From: Stictocephala bisonia
Lineage: Eukaryota > Arthropoda > Insecta > Hemiptera > Membracidae
Length of the DNA stretch: 64,000 nt
Direction: 5' to 3'
Assembly (NCBI GenBank): GCA_035578905.1
Contig: JAQJVL010002573.1
Location: forward strand, 1-64,000
The notes under the pieces were generated by a model, which was not told the origin of the DNA, did no database searches, and saw nothing but the letters and a program-made list of their open reading frames with translations. The translations under genes were made by a program, and so were the position numbers. Below are positions 47,290-59,259 of this stretch, one piece after another; position 1 is the first letter of the stretch, and the number at the start of each line of letters is the position of its first letter.

Positions 47290-49200
47290 CTGTTAGAGTT
47301 TTAATTGAAGTTTATTTTGATTAAATTTGTCTTCAATTATACAAATTTTTACTACAATTATGATTGGTATTATAGTATGAACTTGCAAAAACTTATATAA
47401 TTCTGTAAATAAATCGGTTATTTATCAAAATTATCTTCAGAGATTTCTGGAAGTGTTTTAGAAGTCCCTTTAAAACTTCAAATACATCACTTTATTCAAA
47501 CACATTGTACAAATTGAAACTAATTCCTACCTCTTTTATAAAAGATAAAAAACATTATCTTGATAAAGTTAAAAAAACAGTTTTTTAACATTCCTTATTT
47601 TATATTATTTGCATATTATTTTTTATTTACTTTAGTTTTATATTATTTTCGTAATGCCAGTTGTTTTATTAAAAAAAACTTCTATTAACCTTTTTTTAAA
47701 CATCTAAAATAACTGATTTCATTTATTTATTGTTATAACACTTTTATTTAGTAAAATGGTAACATCCCTAATGAAATTATTACATACATAATGCTCCTAA
47801 TTCTTTTATTATTACATTTTTATGTTAAGTACAGTAAAAATCATTTTGTTTTTCTTATAACAAATGTATTTTTATTCATTATTTACTTTATTATATGTCA
47901 TGGTCGGACGTACATTTGTGACAGGAAATCACTTAATATTTTAATGAACAAATGACATGATTTTTAGATTTAGTTCCAAACATATATTTGCTATGTAAAA
48001 TATATATTAGTACTAAAATGTGATACTCTGTTTATAATATTTGCAAAATACATCAAATAATTAAAAAAATTGCACCTTAAGAGGGTAAATTGTGCTATTC
48101 CTAATGAAAAATTATATCAATTTAAATGTACTCTTTTATTTATAATTATGTACAAGTTTTGTTGTACGCGTGTTTTTCATGTTTATACAAGTTATTTTAT
48201 CGTTTAACAAAAGTATCAATTTACAATACGACTTATAAAATAATACTTTGGCATATTAGCGTATGCAATATAACAGCCTAATTAAAGGTACCAATATTTT
48301 TGTAAGTCTTGGTTTTTAATATTATTTTGTTATTTTTTATTATGAAATAGAATCTGCGTTACTATTTCATGACTATGTTCATATCGGTTTGTTTTCTGAT
48401 GATTAAAAAGAAAGGGCTTACTTTTAATTATTGCATCTTAATATAAAATAACATAAAAGGACATTATATTAAGTGTCATCCCAACAATATTTGAATAACA
48501 ATTTATTCAGTAGTTTTAGGTATATTTAGGAACAATTATGAGGTTGACAATGTAGGACTACTTTCTTATCTTTACTAAGAAAAATTTGTATCTTCCAGAA
48601 TTGTTTTAAAAGAAGTTTTAGTTAATTTTTATTTTGAAGTCAGTTTAAAATAATTAATGAATAAAATGCACCCTTCATTGAAATTTGTTTTAAAATATTT
48701 ATTTCACCTAATATTTATATAGTTATAATGTATCACTTTTGTAATTGTTGTGAAATATCTGGCCGGAGACTGTTACTACTTATTCTATCAAAAGGTCACA
48801 GGTGTTTCCACCACTATCAGACAAGTAACATGATCCGTAGAAAACGCGAATGCAATAATGGATCTGCTTTGTGTGTGTTTCTTTGCAGTCACAAGACTCA
48901 CGCAGTCATTCACCGAATTGAGCAGATATATTAAGCTAACCTTACGTACTTCCCTTCAATATTAACGTCAAATGCCTGTCAAACTTTTGTCAATTTCAGA
49001 AAATTCACAAAATAATGTGAACAATATTGAAAATAAAGTTCAATTCTGAGGGAAGTGTATTGTAATAGAATATCCGTACAATGGTGTATTTTTACAAACA
49101 CAGTATACATTTTAATAATATGACTATTTGTACAAATTAACTTATTTCATACCGCATATTTAATTTGTGAATACACATAAAAGATGAGTTGTTTTATTTG

Positions 49201-49236
<36 letters not shown>

Positions 49237-49440
49237 AGGTTTATTTTAATGACATGTCATTCTTATTTTCTTTCTGCGAATTAATAGTATAATATTATAG
49301 TATTTATAATTGAAATAAATGTTTTATTATTTGGGTTTGAGAGCAATCTCAAAATCTCGTACACCCGGTCATGCTACCTAGAGAGTGTGTTAAGTTTTCA
49401 AGTTATGTCTTATATAATTCTCACATTTTATTTTAAAAAG
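47290..49440. other. Intron-like DNA between blocks 2 and 1 of copy B
   Basis: AT-rich, with a TA microsatellite at 49203-49232. A GC-richer patch at 48750-48930 contains a good acceptor (GTGTTTCTTTGCAG at about 48890) and a 68-residue frame from 48728, but nothing in copy A matches it. Confidence 0.4.
49203..49232. repeat. TA microsatellite
   Basis: AT dinucleotide run in the intron-like DNA between blocks 2 and 1 of copy B; copy A has no equivalent. Confidence 0.95.
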
Positions 49441-49447
49441 TAAAATA

Positions 49448-49620
49448 AACAGCTTGCTTGGTATAAAACCACTTATCATACAACAAAGGCTTGCAGTAAG
49501 GAATGGAACAAATATTACATGGACTTTGAAACCTGAGAGGGTACTTGAGTGTTCCTGACAAGTCTCTCGTCAGTGGTATGTTGTTTCCAGGGGAGATGAA
49601 AATATGGACATACCAGAGTG
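49448..49620 (-). CDS. Block 1, exon of copy B
   Basis: Open frame with PLTRDLSGTLKYPLRFQSPC followed by NICSIPYCKPLLYDKW. A CTCTAAG acceptor precedes it. Of about 16 differences from copy A, only one is at a second codon position, so both copies were under protein-level constraint for much of their separate history. Outward of this block I find no further homology, so it may be the first duplicated exon. Confidence 0.6.
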
Positions 49621-52600
49621 CTTAGAGAATGTAAAATCATGATATAAGAAATGTTTGTCTGCTTTTTAATGTTTTTAAATATACACTACATAAATTAATC
49701 GTTTGTTACAAAACTATATGAATAAATTAAATAGTTTCATAAATCATATTTATACACGTGCATAAATCATAATTATCCACTTGCAGCATTATAAATAGTT
49801 TTTCCCGTATAAAGATATAGTGAGAATATACATTCTTGTGAAATACTACATTTATGCATCGTGAAAGATTATTACATTTTATAGATGGGACGTAGTGTCC
49901 ATTACTTTACGTAAGAATTGATTAATTTCATTAATATTGGTCATTAATCTCATAAATAAGCGTGCCCATTGTTAATGGGAAAATAATAAAACAAGATTAT
50001 TGTTTGCGTTCGTATGTTTTGATGATTTAAATGCATTCTATATTATAACCGATCATAATAATACTGGAATACCAGTTTAATTTTTATATTTAGTTCCTAT
50101 AAATTTTTGTAGATCACTTTAAAATGAATTTAAACATGTTCATAATCAATTTAAAATTGCTGCAATTGCTATGCATATGAAACTAAATGTAATATATAAA
50201 TATACATGTGGCAACGATTACAAAGTGACCAAGTAACTAGTTGTACCACCTAGAGAAGCCAAGAAAACGTTGATTTTCGACATAACGTTTTCTTGGATTT
50301 ATTAATTGGTCACGTTGCAATCCATATGAAATATTTAGTTACGATACATCACTTTCATATGGGTAAAGTATACAAAGTGAATTCAAAATCACGTTAGGCT
50401 GATCAATTTTAATTGATTTGAATCTATTAAAAATTAATAAATTTAATTAATTTAGTAATTGAAAGTAATTAATCTCAACAGTACATTTCATAAGAAATAT
50501 AACATGATCAAGTAATAATTTACAACCTCTAGGAGTCAAGAAAAGTTTGAGGAAATTCTTAAGGGCCTTTTTCTTAAAACTTTAAAATTCTGAAATATAT
50601 ACATTCTAAAAATAATGGTTCTGTCAACCAAGTATTGAAACATAAATGCGTTACTTTCACGGGGTTTTAAACAATAAAACTATAAATTTGATACTCTGTG
50701 AAAATTATTAGAGATTTTGTAACGTATTTTATTCCAACTGGGATAAAATATAATTAGAACTGTAATGCAATTTAAAATGATCATGTAATAACAAACAATA
50801 GACGAGGAAAATTAGGATGTGATTAGATTTTCATTGAACTCTTATTTTCTTAGCAATCAACCTTCAAACTCGAGCACACATTATTTCTGCGCAGACAGTA
50901 ACATATGTTTGATACTCTAGTACAATTGGTTTAATAAACTTAAGGAATTTCCATCTATTTAAACATGGATGTGTGGAAGGATTACATGCGTTTTATTTTA
51001 AACATTCAAATTCCTCCAAGTACAAAAAAGGATTTGTTTAGTGGGTAAATAATTGATTTAAGATATAGTCTGTAAAATATAGAATACAAATACGTCTATT
51101 TCTAGCCATTCAAACTAAACGCTTATCGTTTTAACAATTTAGTAATTTGCTATATTTAAGGCGTTAATTTTCATGAGCGGCCATTTTTCAAAGTTTGATG
51201 AGCGTTTTAAATTCATGAACACAAAATAAAAGATAAAGTATATCAGTGTTCTAAAATCTCAGAATATTCCCTTATCTCCAAACTCATGAAGTGACTGTTG
51301 AATACGACATTTATGTGTATACAATTTAAATATTTGTAACGTATATGCGTGTTAACGGTATTAATTGAAACGTGTTTAGTGTATTTTTTCAGATTAGTTC
51401 TTTCTGAGGTTTTAGTTTAGTTTTCTAGCTTAGTTTTTTTAGTATGAGATTAGAAGTAATAGAATTTAATTTAGTCAAATAGCCCTCTGGGAAATTTTAC
51501 TCTACACATAAATTCTCTATTAGATAATCTTGTATATTTATTCCTGTATTTCACCCTCTCAATTCACAAAATAGTTAACGTTTTTAAAAATTCATACGAT
51601 ATAAGATAGATACACTTTACAACATGTCGGTAGTTTAATATTGGCCGGGACAGTTCCCCTGCGGTGTGAGACTGAAGCTCATCCCCACTGATGTCACACA
51701 TGGCGAGAAGACTCTGGTTTTATATGTGTCACATATTGTGCTTAACTTGGGCTGAAATATTGAAAATGAGCTGGGTACTCTTTGCTGACCAACTTTTTTT
51801 TACAAATTCATTTAAAATAAATTATCTTAAAGGCTTGTTGTTATGTAGTTGACTCTTATCTCTTAATTATGATTGCTGTATTAAATGTTCTGTTATTTAG
51901 CTTACTTGTTCAAATATCTATGTAAAACTAGTAGTTTTAATTTATAGTTAAATGGAAGCTTTAAAAAGCATATTATATGATATTTAACAATTTGTAAAAT
52001 TCTTAACGTTTATAAATAAATTTAAAAATAATAACAGTTGCTTTATTATATTAAAATATCACACTATATTAAATTAAATATTTAATAAATTAATACATTG
52101 AAACATTTTCTCTAAATTAACAATGTAGTGTTGTTGCTAATCGATGAGTTGTGATACAACCGCAAATTTAATATTTCCTCAAAGCACTGTTGTAAATTTT
52201 AATCTAATGGGATTATGGCTAGAGCTAGTGGTGAAAAGAGAAAGGAATTAATTAATTGTATGTATTTTATATTTTTAAAGCATTACTAGACTAAATATTT
52301 ACCTGTGTAAAAACATTTGGCTTTTTTAGTTATATCTGGTTATATTGTCTTGTTTGATAACATGATTTTTAATATATATACGTATATATAAGTTTATTAT
52401 AAATAAATAAATATATATATGAGTTTGCGCGTGAGTGCGTGCATGTGTGCGTGTGTTTGTGTGTTTTCATAACTATTATTTTGATGAAGTTTATTGATTC
52501 TATATTGATTCTATATGATTATATTCTACGATATGACAAATGAAAATTGGGTGTTTACTTAATATGAGTAGTGAGCAAAGGAGTATTGTCGTTTGTATAG

Positions 52601-53710
52601 AAAACATACGTACTAAAGCAAGTTCCATAAATTTTTACCATGAAATAAATGATTTCAACTCGGAGTAAATTATGTAGTGAAACAAAACTTAATTCACAAA
52701 AAGCTTTCTAAAATAAAAGTATTGTTGGTCGAAACATACAAAGCATTCTCCATAAATTTTCTGCAGTGTCGTAAAATTTAGTAACATTTGATTCAAGCTA
52801 GTTCCAGTCCAGTTTTCTACAGTAAGTTTTTCATATTCTGTCATAAAATACCTAAAATTCAGTTAGTGTATACGTAACATGTTTTATCGTTTTCAAACAT
52901 TATAAAAGAGATTACACCGAAAAAGTCAAATATAAAGTATTTTAATTGGAAAATGAAGTGTACACTTGACTTCACATATCAAATGACATGGAAAAAATTT
53001 TTGCAATAAGATCATTGTTACGGACCGGATCCTTGAAATTTTTTGATGAAACCTTTGTTTTTAAAATTTTTAGATGAAACAAAAAGGCACCTTAATTCCA
53101 GCTACCCCCCCCCCCCCCAGTACAATTTCAAGCTACCCAGCTACCAAATTCAATAAAAAAAAAGTATTGAGATTGACACATTATCAGTTACGTAGTATGC
53201 AAAATTGACACTATAGTTACGGGATCATGTGGATGTGGATTGTCTATTCCAACTTTTGAAGGGGGGCTTCAAAAACTATGGTGTCACTTTTGAAAATCAC
53301 GGAAATGATAATGTGCCAATCTCAATACATATTTTCACTAGCTTAATTCAAAAAATATCTGTTAAAAAAACTCAGTTTAGTACATTTATTACAAGGACAG
53401 TTCACTGAGGGGAGGGTGTCAAACCAAGTTACTGTCTTTGAGACCATAGCCATTGAAAAAGTCCAACCTGATACTAACTCAAGTACTATATTTTAAGATA
53501 GTCACGAATTCGTTTGCCTCACATCAATATGTGGTTTTTATAACATTTTCCTAATGCTAATATGTATTTTTAAACTTTCTAAGTATCCCAACTATCTAAG
53601 TAAGCAAATACAGTTTAAATAAGTTATTTTTGAAAATAAAGCATTTTCTTTTGTTTTTATTCAAACATTTTTATTTATTTATTTTGAATGCTTAAGCGGC
53701 CGGTGTCATT
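49621..53710. other. AT-rich DNA outside the duplication
   Basis: No supported gene. It includes a hairpin at 50259-50296, a TG/GCGT-rich simple tract at about 52424-52465, a run of 14 or more C at about 53105-53118, and a GC-rich patch at 51640-51720. That patch is open on the minus strand (MCDISGDELQSHTAGELSRP) and could be an exon upstream of copy B, but it is unsupported. Confidence 0.4.
50259..50296. repeat. 13 bp perfect hairpin
   Basis: CCAAGAAAACGTT and AACGTTTTCTTGG pair exactly around 12 bases. Outside it, GTGACCAA (50225) and TTGGTCAC (50306) pair as well, giving a larger interrupted stem of about 90 bases. Confidence 0.65.
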
Positions 53711-53714
53711 GCTA

Positions 53715-53927
53715 ATAACTAAAGCTTCCGGTAACGACCGCGTCAATGTGTGATTTACAGTATTTACAGCACCAAACGTTTCGCCCATGCTGTGCTGTGG
53801 CATCTTTAGTAGCATCCAGTTTCAGATATACCAATGAGGATGCCACATCACAGCATGGGCGAAACGTTTGGTGCTGTAAATACTGTAAATCACACATTGA
53901 CGCGGTCGTTACCGAAGGTTTAGTTAT
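53715..53927. mobile_element. Near-perfect 213 bp palindrome (MITE-like)
   Basis: Arms of about 85-90 bases run inward from AACTAAAGCTTCCGGTAACG and its complement. They are almost identical through GACGCGGTCGTTACC, TACAGTATTTACAGCACC and CGTTTCGCCCATGCTGTG, and enclose a ~30 base loop. Because the arms match, both strands carry similar open frames (MCDLQYLQHQTFRPCC), which is a by-product of symmetry. The young age of the palindrome or selection on its hairpin would explain the match. Confidence 0.8.
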
Positions 53928-56350
53928 GTTCACACATATTAATTTTTAAAAGATGGGAACAAATTATTCAAAAATATAAATCAATTAAAACTGAAATATT
54001 AAAATAATTATCTCCAAACATAATAAAAAGCAATTAACACTAAATATCAGTTATTATTATTGTACTTTTTATAGTCCTTAAAAGTTTGTTTTAGTTTTAT
54101 AAATTATATATAAACTATAAGATCTATAAAACCTAATATTGTAAGAAAATCTCTATACATTAGCATGTACAATAAATAGATTACTACATCTCTCAGCGAT
54201 TAGTAAAAAAAAAACTAATTTGAGACAAATTCCTTACATGAAATATTACATAAGTGTAATCCTTTGAAATATTATTCCTGTAATACTGTAAAATTAAAGG
54301 TATCATAAGTTTTTACTTATCATGAAATGCTAATACAACCCAACCACCCTCAAAAAACAACTCGTTGCCTCTTAACGACCCTCTAAGGACCAGACTTGAA
54401 TAATCTTAAGTAAGCTATGAGCACCGTGCTGTTTATCAAGATCGCTGTTTTGAAGCTTTGTTTCAAAATAAAATCTCCTGTTCAAAGTTTATTTTTTAAT
54501 TATATTTTAAATGTTTAGTTGTTAGAAGGTTAAAATTATGAAATTCATTTTATAAAAGTGGTAAAGTAGCCAACCATATGACAAACACAATTTCGTTCGT
54601 TTATTTTTCAAAATAGTTACATACAAAATCTGTGACTTAATCAGGTAATTTATATTAGTTTGAAATGTTACTACAAGTTAAATGATAAATATGATTTTTT
54701 TTTATATTGGGTAAAACGTCAAATCTAATAAATTGATCTATTATTATTGAAGTGTTCATTTTTTTACTGAAGGAAGGGTATTTTATTGTATGTAATTAAC
54801 TAATTTATAGCTAGTGTTTACATTGTATTTTTCCTTAAATATAAACTGTTTAAAACAATTTAACTATTTTAGCACACGTAACCATACAGTTGTAAATTCT
54901 TTTTCATTACTCCTTACGTATTCATGTTTAGCCATGAAATTACATATGTAGTAAAATACATATTCCATGAAGCTATCTAAATATGAGGCAAGCTATATTT
55001 CTTGCTCATTTGATGTACTAAAAACCATGTTAAATAAACCTTTGATCTATTCTTCTCACATAAAAACCCTGCTTTATTCTGTTGTAAATTCCCCTAATAA
55101 ATTTCAACACAATACAACCAATTAACTTTGTTTTACAACCAAAATACAAAGTTTTAACTTGATTTCTTATTTAACATAACATTTTTTAATAAAATATTAT
55201 ATTTTCATTACAAAATTGCTTGATAATACTTAGTTCTCTCAAAAACGTTTTTCATAACTTAGTAAGATTTACTACGTTTATTTGTGTGAATTAAAATTTA
55301 TTAGGAGACTATTGTGCTAGCTCGAAGGAGCGTTTTGGGCCTTACCTTAATTAATGTTCAAAAGAACGACTTTACTACAATCAAGAGCTCTAATATCCTC
55401 TATGTACTAAAATCATAACGAAAAATATATATCATACCTTATTATAACGTAAATCAGACATTTTTTAACCGTCGGTAAATGTAGATGGAAAGCTGATACT
55501 CACACAGAAACGATACTTTGGCAATTTAAAATTGTTTTGAGTTATTCTGCAAACTCTTTTCGGAATATGAATTTTACTTCAAGTTCTTAATACGAATTGA
55601 TTTTATGTATTTATTTGTATTTCTAATCCTTGTGTAAAATACGTGAAACTAATTTTTGTTAACGCAACTCCTGCTTATATCTTGACCTATTTTAACGCGT
55701 TGGGTGTAAATCGATGTACTTCTATATGTATTTGTGCTTTAAGGTATTCATAAACAAGTGTATCCTGAAAGGCACGAGAAGCCCTCAAATTACAATGTTG
55801 GCCACAAGAATAACGTGGAAAGGAATTTAAATTGACTTACAGTAAAAGTAACAGCGGTGCAAATTTAATTTTTGATCCTACTAAAATTTAACATTAGTTG
55901 TATATAAATAATGACTTATATATTAGTCAGAAGACTGTAAACCGTTCATAATATTAGAAGGAGAAAGTTTTTATGTAGTGGACTTTAATTTTTATTTATA
56001 GATTTAGTAACAAATATAAGTATCTGCCTCTATATGTTTGTCCTTTATACACCACAATAGTAAATAAAATGTTGTTAAACTTTAGGAAGATGTATATTTT
56101 CTCCCAGGGATGATTTTATGCAAGGAGTTGTAGGGCTCTGCCCCACTAGTATTTCGTATTTAATCATCAGGTGTTAAATATATAAATTAAATTTAAACTT
56201 TTGATAATAGGCAAATTAATAACAATGGGTGTTCATATTAATAAGTAGATAGCAACACAAGTGTAATAAATAAAAATAACACTAGTGTAAATCGTTTTAC
56301 ATTCTGTATTATGAGTTTACCTGATGTAGTGTACCTACTAAAGCTTTTTT
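53928..56350. other. AT-rich DNA without recognised genes
   Basis: Nothing supported. No arrays, no palindromes over 12 bp that stand out, and no credible frames. Confidence 0.4.
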
Positions 56351-56359
56351 AGTTAAAAG

Positions 56360-56469
56360 TTACAGAGAGTCCAGAGGCGGAGTTATCCTGAGAGCAGCAA
56401 ATGGCTCAACCAACGTGAAGCCGAGGTAAAAGGAGCATGGACAGTGGTGGGATTGGAACGTGAAACAGG
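56360..56469 (+). CDS. Candidate exon (weak)
   Basis: A GC-richer stretch is open in the frame beginning LQRVQRRSYPESSKWLNQRE and continuing AEVKGAWTVVGLERE. It ends at a strong donor, CAG|GTACGT, at 56470. The best acceptor (TTTTTTAG near 56352) would put a TAA in this frame, so a later AG must be used. No homolog recognised. Confidence 0.28.
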
Positions 56470-56688
56470 TACGTATGTCACCTAGTAATACTATAATACT
56501 ATACTTTGGCTCTTTGTGAAATAAAAAAATAACAATAAAAATACGAGTATTTTTTATTATTAATTTACGAAATTTACAATTAATTCAGAAATGTGTATCA
56601 CCCCAGCTAGTTTCTTTAATATCTTATTTTTAAATAATAAATAAAATTCACGTGAATTTCTACAACTTATACATAAGTGGATTCCTCA

Positions 56689-56976
56689 CAGTTACAAAAC
56701 ACAGAACGTAGGAAGCATTAGGTAGGTGGTCTGAGCTCACTAAATTAATAGGATGGGTCGCAGTTACAAAACATAGGACGTAGTAAGCATTAGGTAGGTG
56801 GTCAGAGCTCACTAAAGTAATAGGATGCGTCGCAGTTACAAAACACAGAACGTAGTAAGCATTAGGTACGTGGTCAGAGCTCACTAAGTTATTAGGATGC
56901 ATCTCAGTTACAAAACACAGAACGTAGTAAGCATTAGGTACGTGGTCAGAGCTCACTATGTTATTAGGATGCGAGT
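56689..56976 (-). repeat. 72 bp tandem repeat, four units
   Basis: Units start at 56689, 56761, 56833 and 56905, each beginning CAGTTACAAAAC. Because 72 is divisible by three, a 156-codon minus-strand frame (56660-57130) stays open through them and repeats 24 residues containing LVSSDHVPNAYYVLCFVTAT. I regard the frame as a consequence of the period, since it runs on into low-complexity sequence without domain support. Confidence 0.9.
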
Positions 56977-57039
56977 AGTGAATTGTTAGGCGAACAAGAC
57001 CCACTTTTACCTTTGGACCCAAGATGGCGGCGCAGTGGT

Positions 57040-57265
57040 ACCAACCCCCCTCCCCCCTCAAAATTCCCTCAAATGCCCAAATTTCCCTCAAATTACCCTC
57101 AAATTCCCAAATTTCCCTCAAATTTCCCACATTTCCCCCAAATTACCCCCAAATTTCCCGCACATTACCAATTTCCCTCAAATTTCCCCAAAATTACCCT
57201 CAAATTTCCCTCAAATTACCCAATTTCCCTCACATTACCCACATTTCCCCCCAAATTCCCTTGTT
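57040..57265 (+). repeat. CCCTCAAA/TTTCCC low-complexity tract
   Basis: Irregular short tandem units such as AAATTTCCCTCAAATTACCC. Several overlapping frames stay open because stop codons are rare in it; these are not genes. Confidence 0.9.
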
Positions 57266-57700
57266 AGACTATATAAAATGAACTTTTTTTGTCCAATATG
57301 GCGTCTTTTTCCCTGTTAGACTATATAAAATGCACTTTTTTGTCCAATATGGCGTCTTTCCCGCCCACAAAAACTCACACCCCGTGGGAAAATTCCCTCC
57401 CCAAAATTTCCTCATCCAAGATGTCGGTCTTTATACTATAATAAATGTAAAAATATGACAACCGGATCCAATATGGCGTCTTTCCCACCCAAAATTCCCT
57501 CCCAAAATTCCTCATCCAATATGGCGGACTTTACACTATAATAAATGTAAAAAGATGACATCCGGATCCAATATGGCGTCTTTCCCGCCCAAAATTCCTC
57601 ATCCAATATGGCGGACTTTATACTATATAAAATGTAAAAATATGACAACCGGATCCAATATGGCGGTCTTTCCCTTCGGATACTTCCGGTGACCGTCGAC
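57266..57700 (+). repeat. Irregular array of TATA-like plus ATGGCG units
   Basis: Repeated pattern: ACTATATAAAATG or ACTATAATAAATG, then CCAATATGGCG followed by TCTTTCCC or GACTTT, then CCCAAAATTCC. CCGGATCCAATATGGCG recurs at about 57463, 57563 and 57649 (spacing ~100 then 86). A related AAGATGGCGGC sits at 57013. A/C-A-A/G-ATGGC is the binding core of YY1/Pho (established knowledge), but binding here is only inferred. Confidence 0.7.
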
Positions 57701-58105
57701 TACCTTCGTACACGTCGTCTGCTGGTCGGGCACGCATGCGCGGGAACTTGCTACTCTGTGGATTATTTAATATATACACTATAACAAATTAATATTTCAT
57801 ACACTATAATAAAATTAATATTTCATATACTCTATGTGCTCGACCCGATCGTAGCGCACCTGGTGGCAAAACTTAGCGCATCCTTTCGGAAACATGACGC
57901 CTTCGGAAGGGAAGTCCCCGTGGGAAAATTCCCTCCCTCAAATTCCTTTGTTATACTATAAAAAATACACTCTTAACCTTTCCCATCTCATACTATATAA
58001 AATGCAAAAGATAGTGGCCATTTACTATGTACTATATAAAATGCTTTCGTGTACTTCCGGCGACCGTCGGCTACCTTCGTACACGTCGTCTGCTGGTCTG
58101 GCGCA
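57675..58105 (+). repeat. GC-rich dispersed segment, two copies
   Basis: ACTTCCGGTGACCGTCGACT...TTCGTACACGTCGTCTGCTGG at 57683-57726 recurs at 58043-58096. CCGTGGGAAAATTCCCTCCC at 57383 recurs at 57918. CACGCATGCGCGGG at 57730 resembles an NRF-1 core. Short and repeat-derived; no frame supported. Confidence 0.6.
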
Positions 58106-58157
58106 CACCCAAATGCCACGCTCTGATTACTTATTTAATTTTTATCAACTTTTTAAT

Positions 58158-58700
58158 AAATACACTGTTAATATACGCTCTTACCTTCGGACACTCATCC
58201 ATGGCTTCCTACACTGTTACCTATACTTATCTATCGAATCACAGATCATCCTCAAGCCCCTACTTAACACTCTAGGCAACCCGCAATACACGTTTTTAAT
58301 AAATTATTTATTCAAAAATGAAGGGACAATTTTTTTTATTTAATCTGTTTATAATTTGTAATACACTGTTATCATATCCATTTTAATTAATTTTTTATTT
58401 TATATTAAATACACAGTTAACATACGCTCTTAGCTTTGGGTACTCATCCACGGCTTCCTACACTGTTACCTATCTATACTTATCTATCGAATCACAGTTC
58501 ATCCTCAAGCCCCTACTTAACACTCTAGGCAACCCGCAATACACGTTTTTAATTAATTATTTATTCAAAAATGAAGGGACAATTCTTTATATTTAATCTG
58601 TTTATAATTTGTAATACACTGTTATCCTATCCATTTTAAATAATTTCTTATTTTATATTAAATACTCTCTTAACATGCGCTCTTACCTTCAACTACCATC
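58158..58700 (+). repeat. ~251 bp tandem repeat, two units and part of a third
   Basis: Units begin AAATACAC(T/A)GTTAA at 58158 and 58408; a third starts at 58660 and breaks down. Shared content includes CGAATCACAG..CATCCTCAAG and AATGAAGGGACAAT (58317, 58569). The frames at 57894 and 58027 overlap this array and have no other support. Confidence 0.85.
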
Positions 58701-58830
58701 TACTTCTGGTTAACTTCGTATTAACCCGACATCCTCTAAACCTAACACGCTAGCTTAACGCTCTTACCCATGCCTAACCGAACTATTCAACTGTACTTAC
58801 AAAGTCTACTCGGGCTTTATCGGTCCATTA

Positions 58831-59256
58831 TTGGTCACAAGCTTCACATTTTCTTTCATTAACTATAACAATTTCCTATTTTCGCCCACCTTTGCATGCA
58901 TGTACATCTTACCTAGGTTACATTACTTACTCTCGGCTACTTTTATTATCAATTCTGTGGACTCAAATACCTCATTTCCCATCCACGTACATATCCAGAA
59001 CCCATCAGCCCCCCTACATAACGAAACAAGCACACCTACCTTCACTTCCTCTCCACAAACATTCCTTCCTTTGTACCGACACTCAAGGACTAATTCACTA
59101 CCATTTCACAACCCATATACTAGTTATTGGACTGCCAGTAGTGCCAGTGCACCGACAGTACAACCCAGGCTGACCTCAATATTTTTTGCTATTTTAATTG
59201 GCACCAGACGGACTGCATATCAACCACATGCTAACCTTAGAGGTCAAGTGATGTGA
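58831..59256 (+). other. 141-codon open frame, no recognised product
   Basis: Ser/Thr/Pro-rich translation (for example SAPLHNETSTPTFTSSPQTF) in a G-poor stretch where stops are scarce on this strand. No signal peptide, domain, splice signals or second copy. I think it more likely to be chance than a gene. Confidence 0.15.
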
Positions 59257-59259
59257 TAA

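Larger units (their letters stand above)
28310..49620 (-). pseudogene. Unrecognised multi-exon gene, copy B (right arm)
   Basis: Mirror of copy A on the opposite strand. Its blocks run from 49620 down to 28310 (about 49448-49620, 47153-47246, 45355-45545, 43270-43450, 33599-33640, 32885-32985, 31407-31485, 29085-29190, 28310-28506). Intervals between blocks are mostly within a few hundred bases of copy A, except between blocks 4 and 5, which are 9.7 kb apart here and 0.5 kb there because of the Helitron and its flanks. Block 8 has an in-frame TAG and block 6 has stops, so this copy also looks inactive. The two copies converge tail to tail. Confidence 0.45.

Noticed and set aside
53712..53949. 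Matching 67 and 73 residue frames on both strands
   Set aside because: Produced by the palindrome's symmetry, not by two genes.
57024..57319. Overlapping Pro/Phe/Ser-rich + strand frames in the CCCTCAAA tract
   Set aside because: Low-complexity sequence with few stops in any frame; three overlapping frames cannot all be genes.
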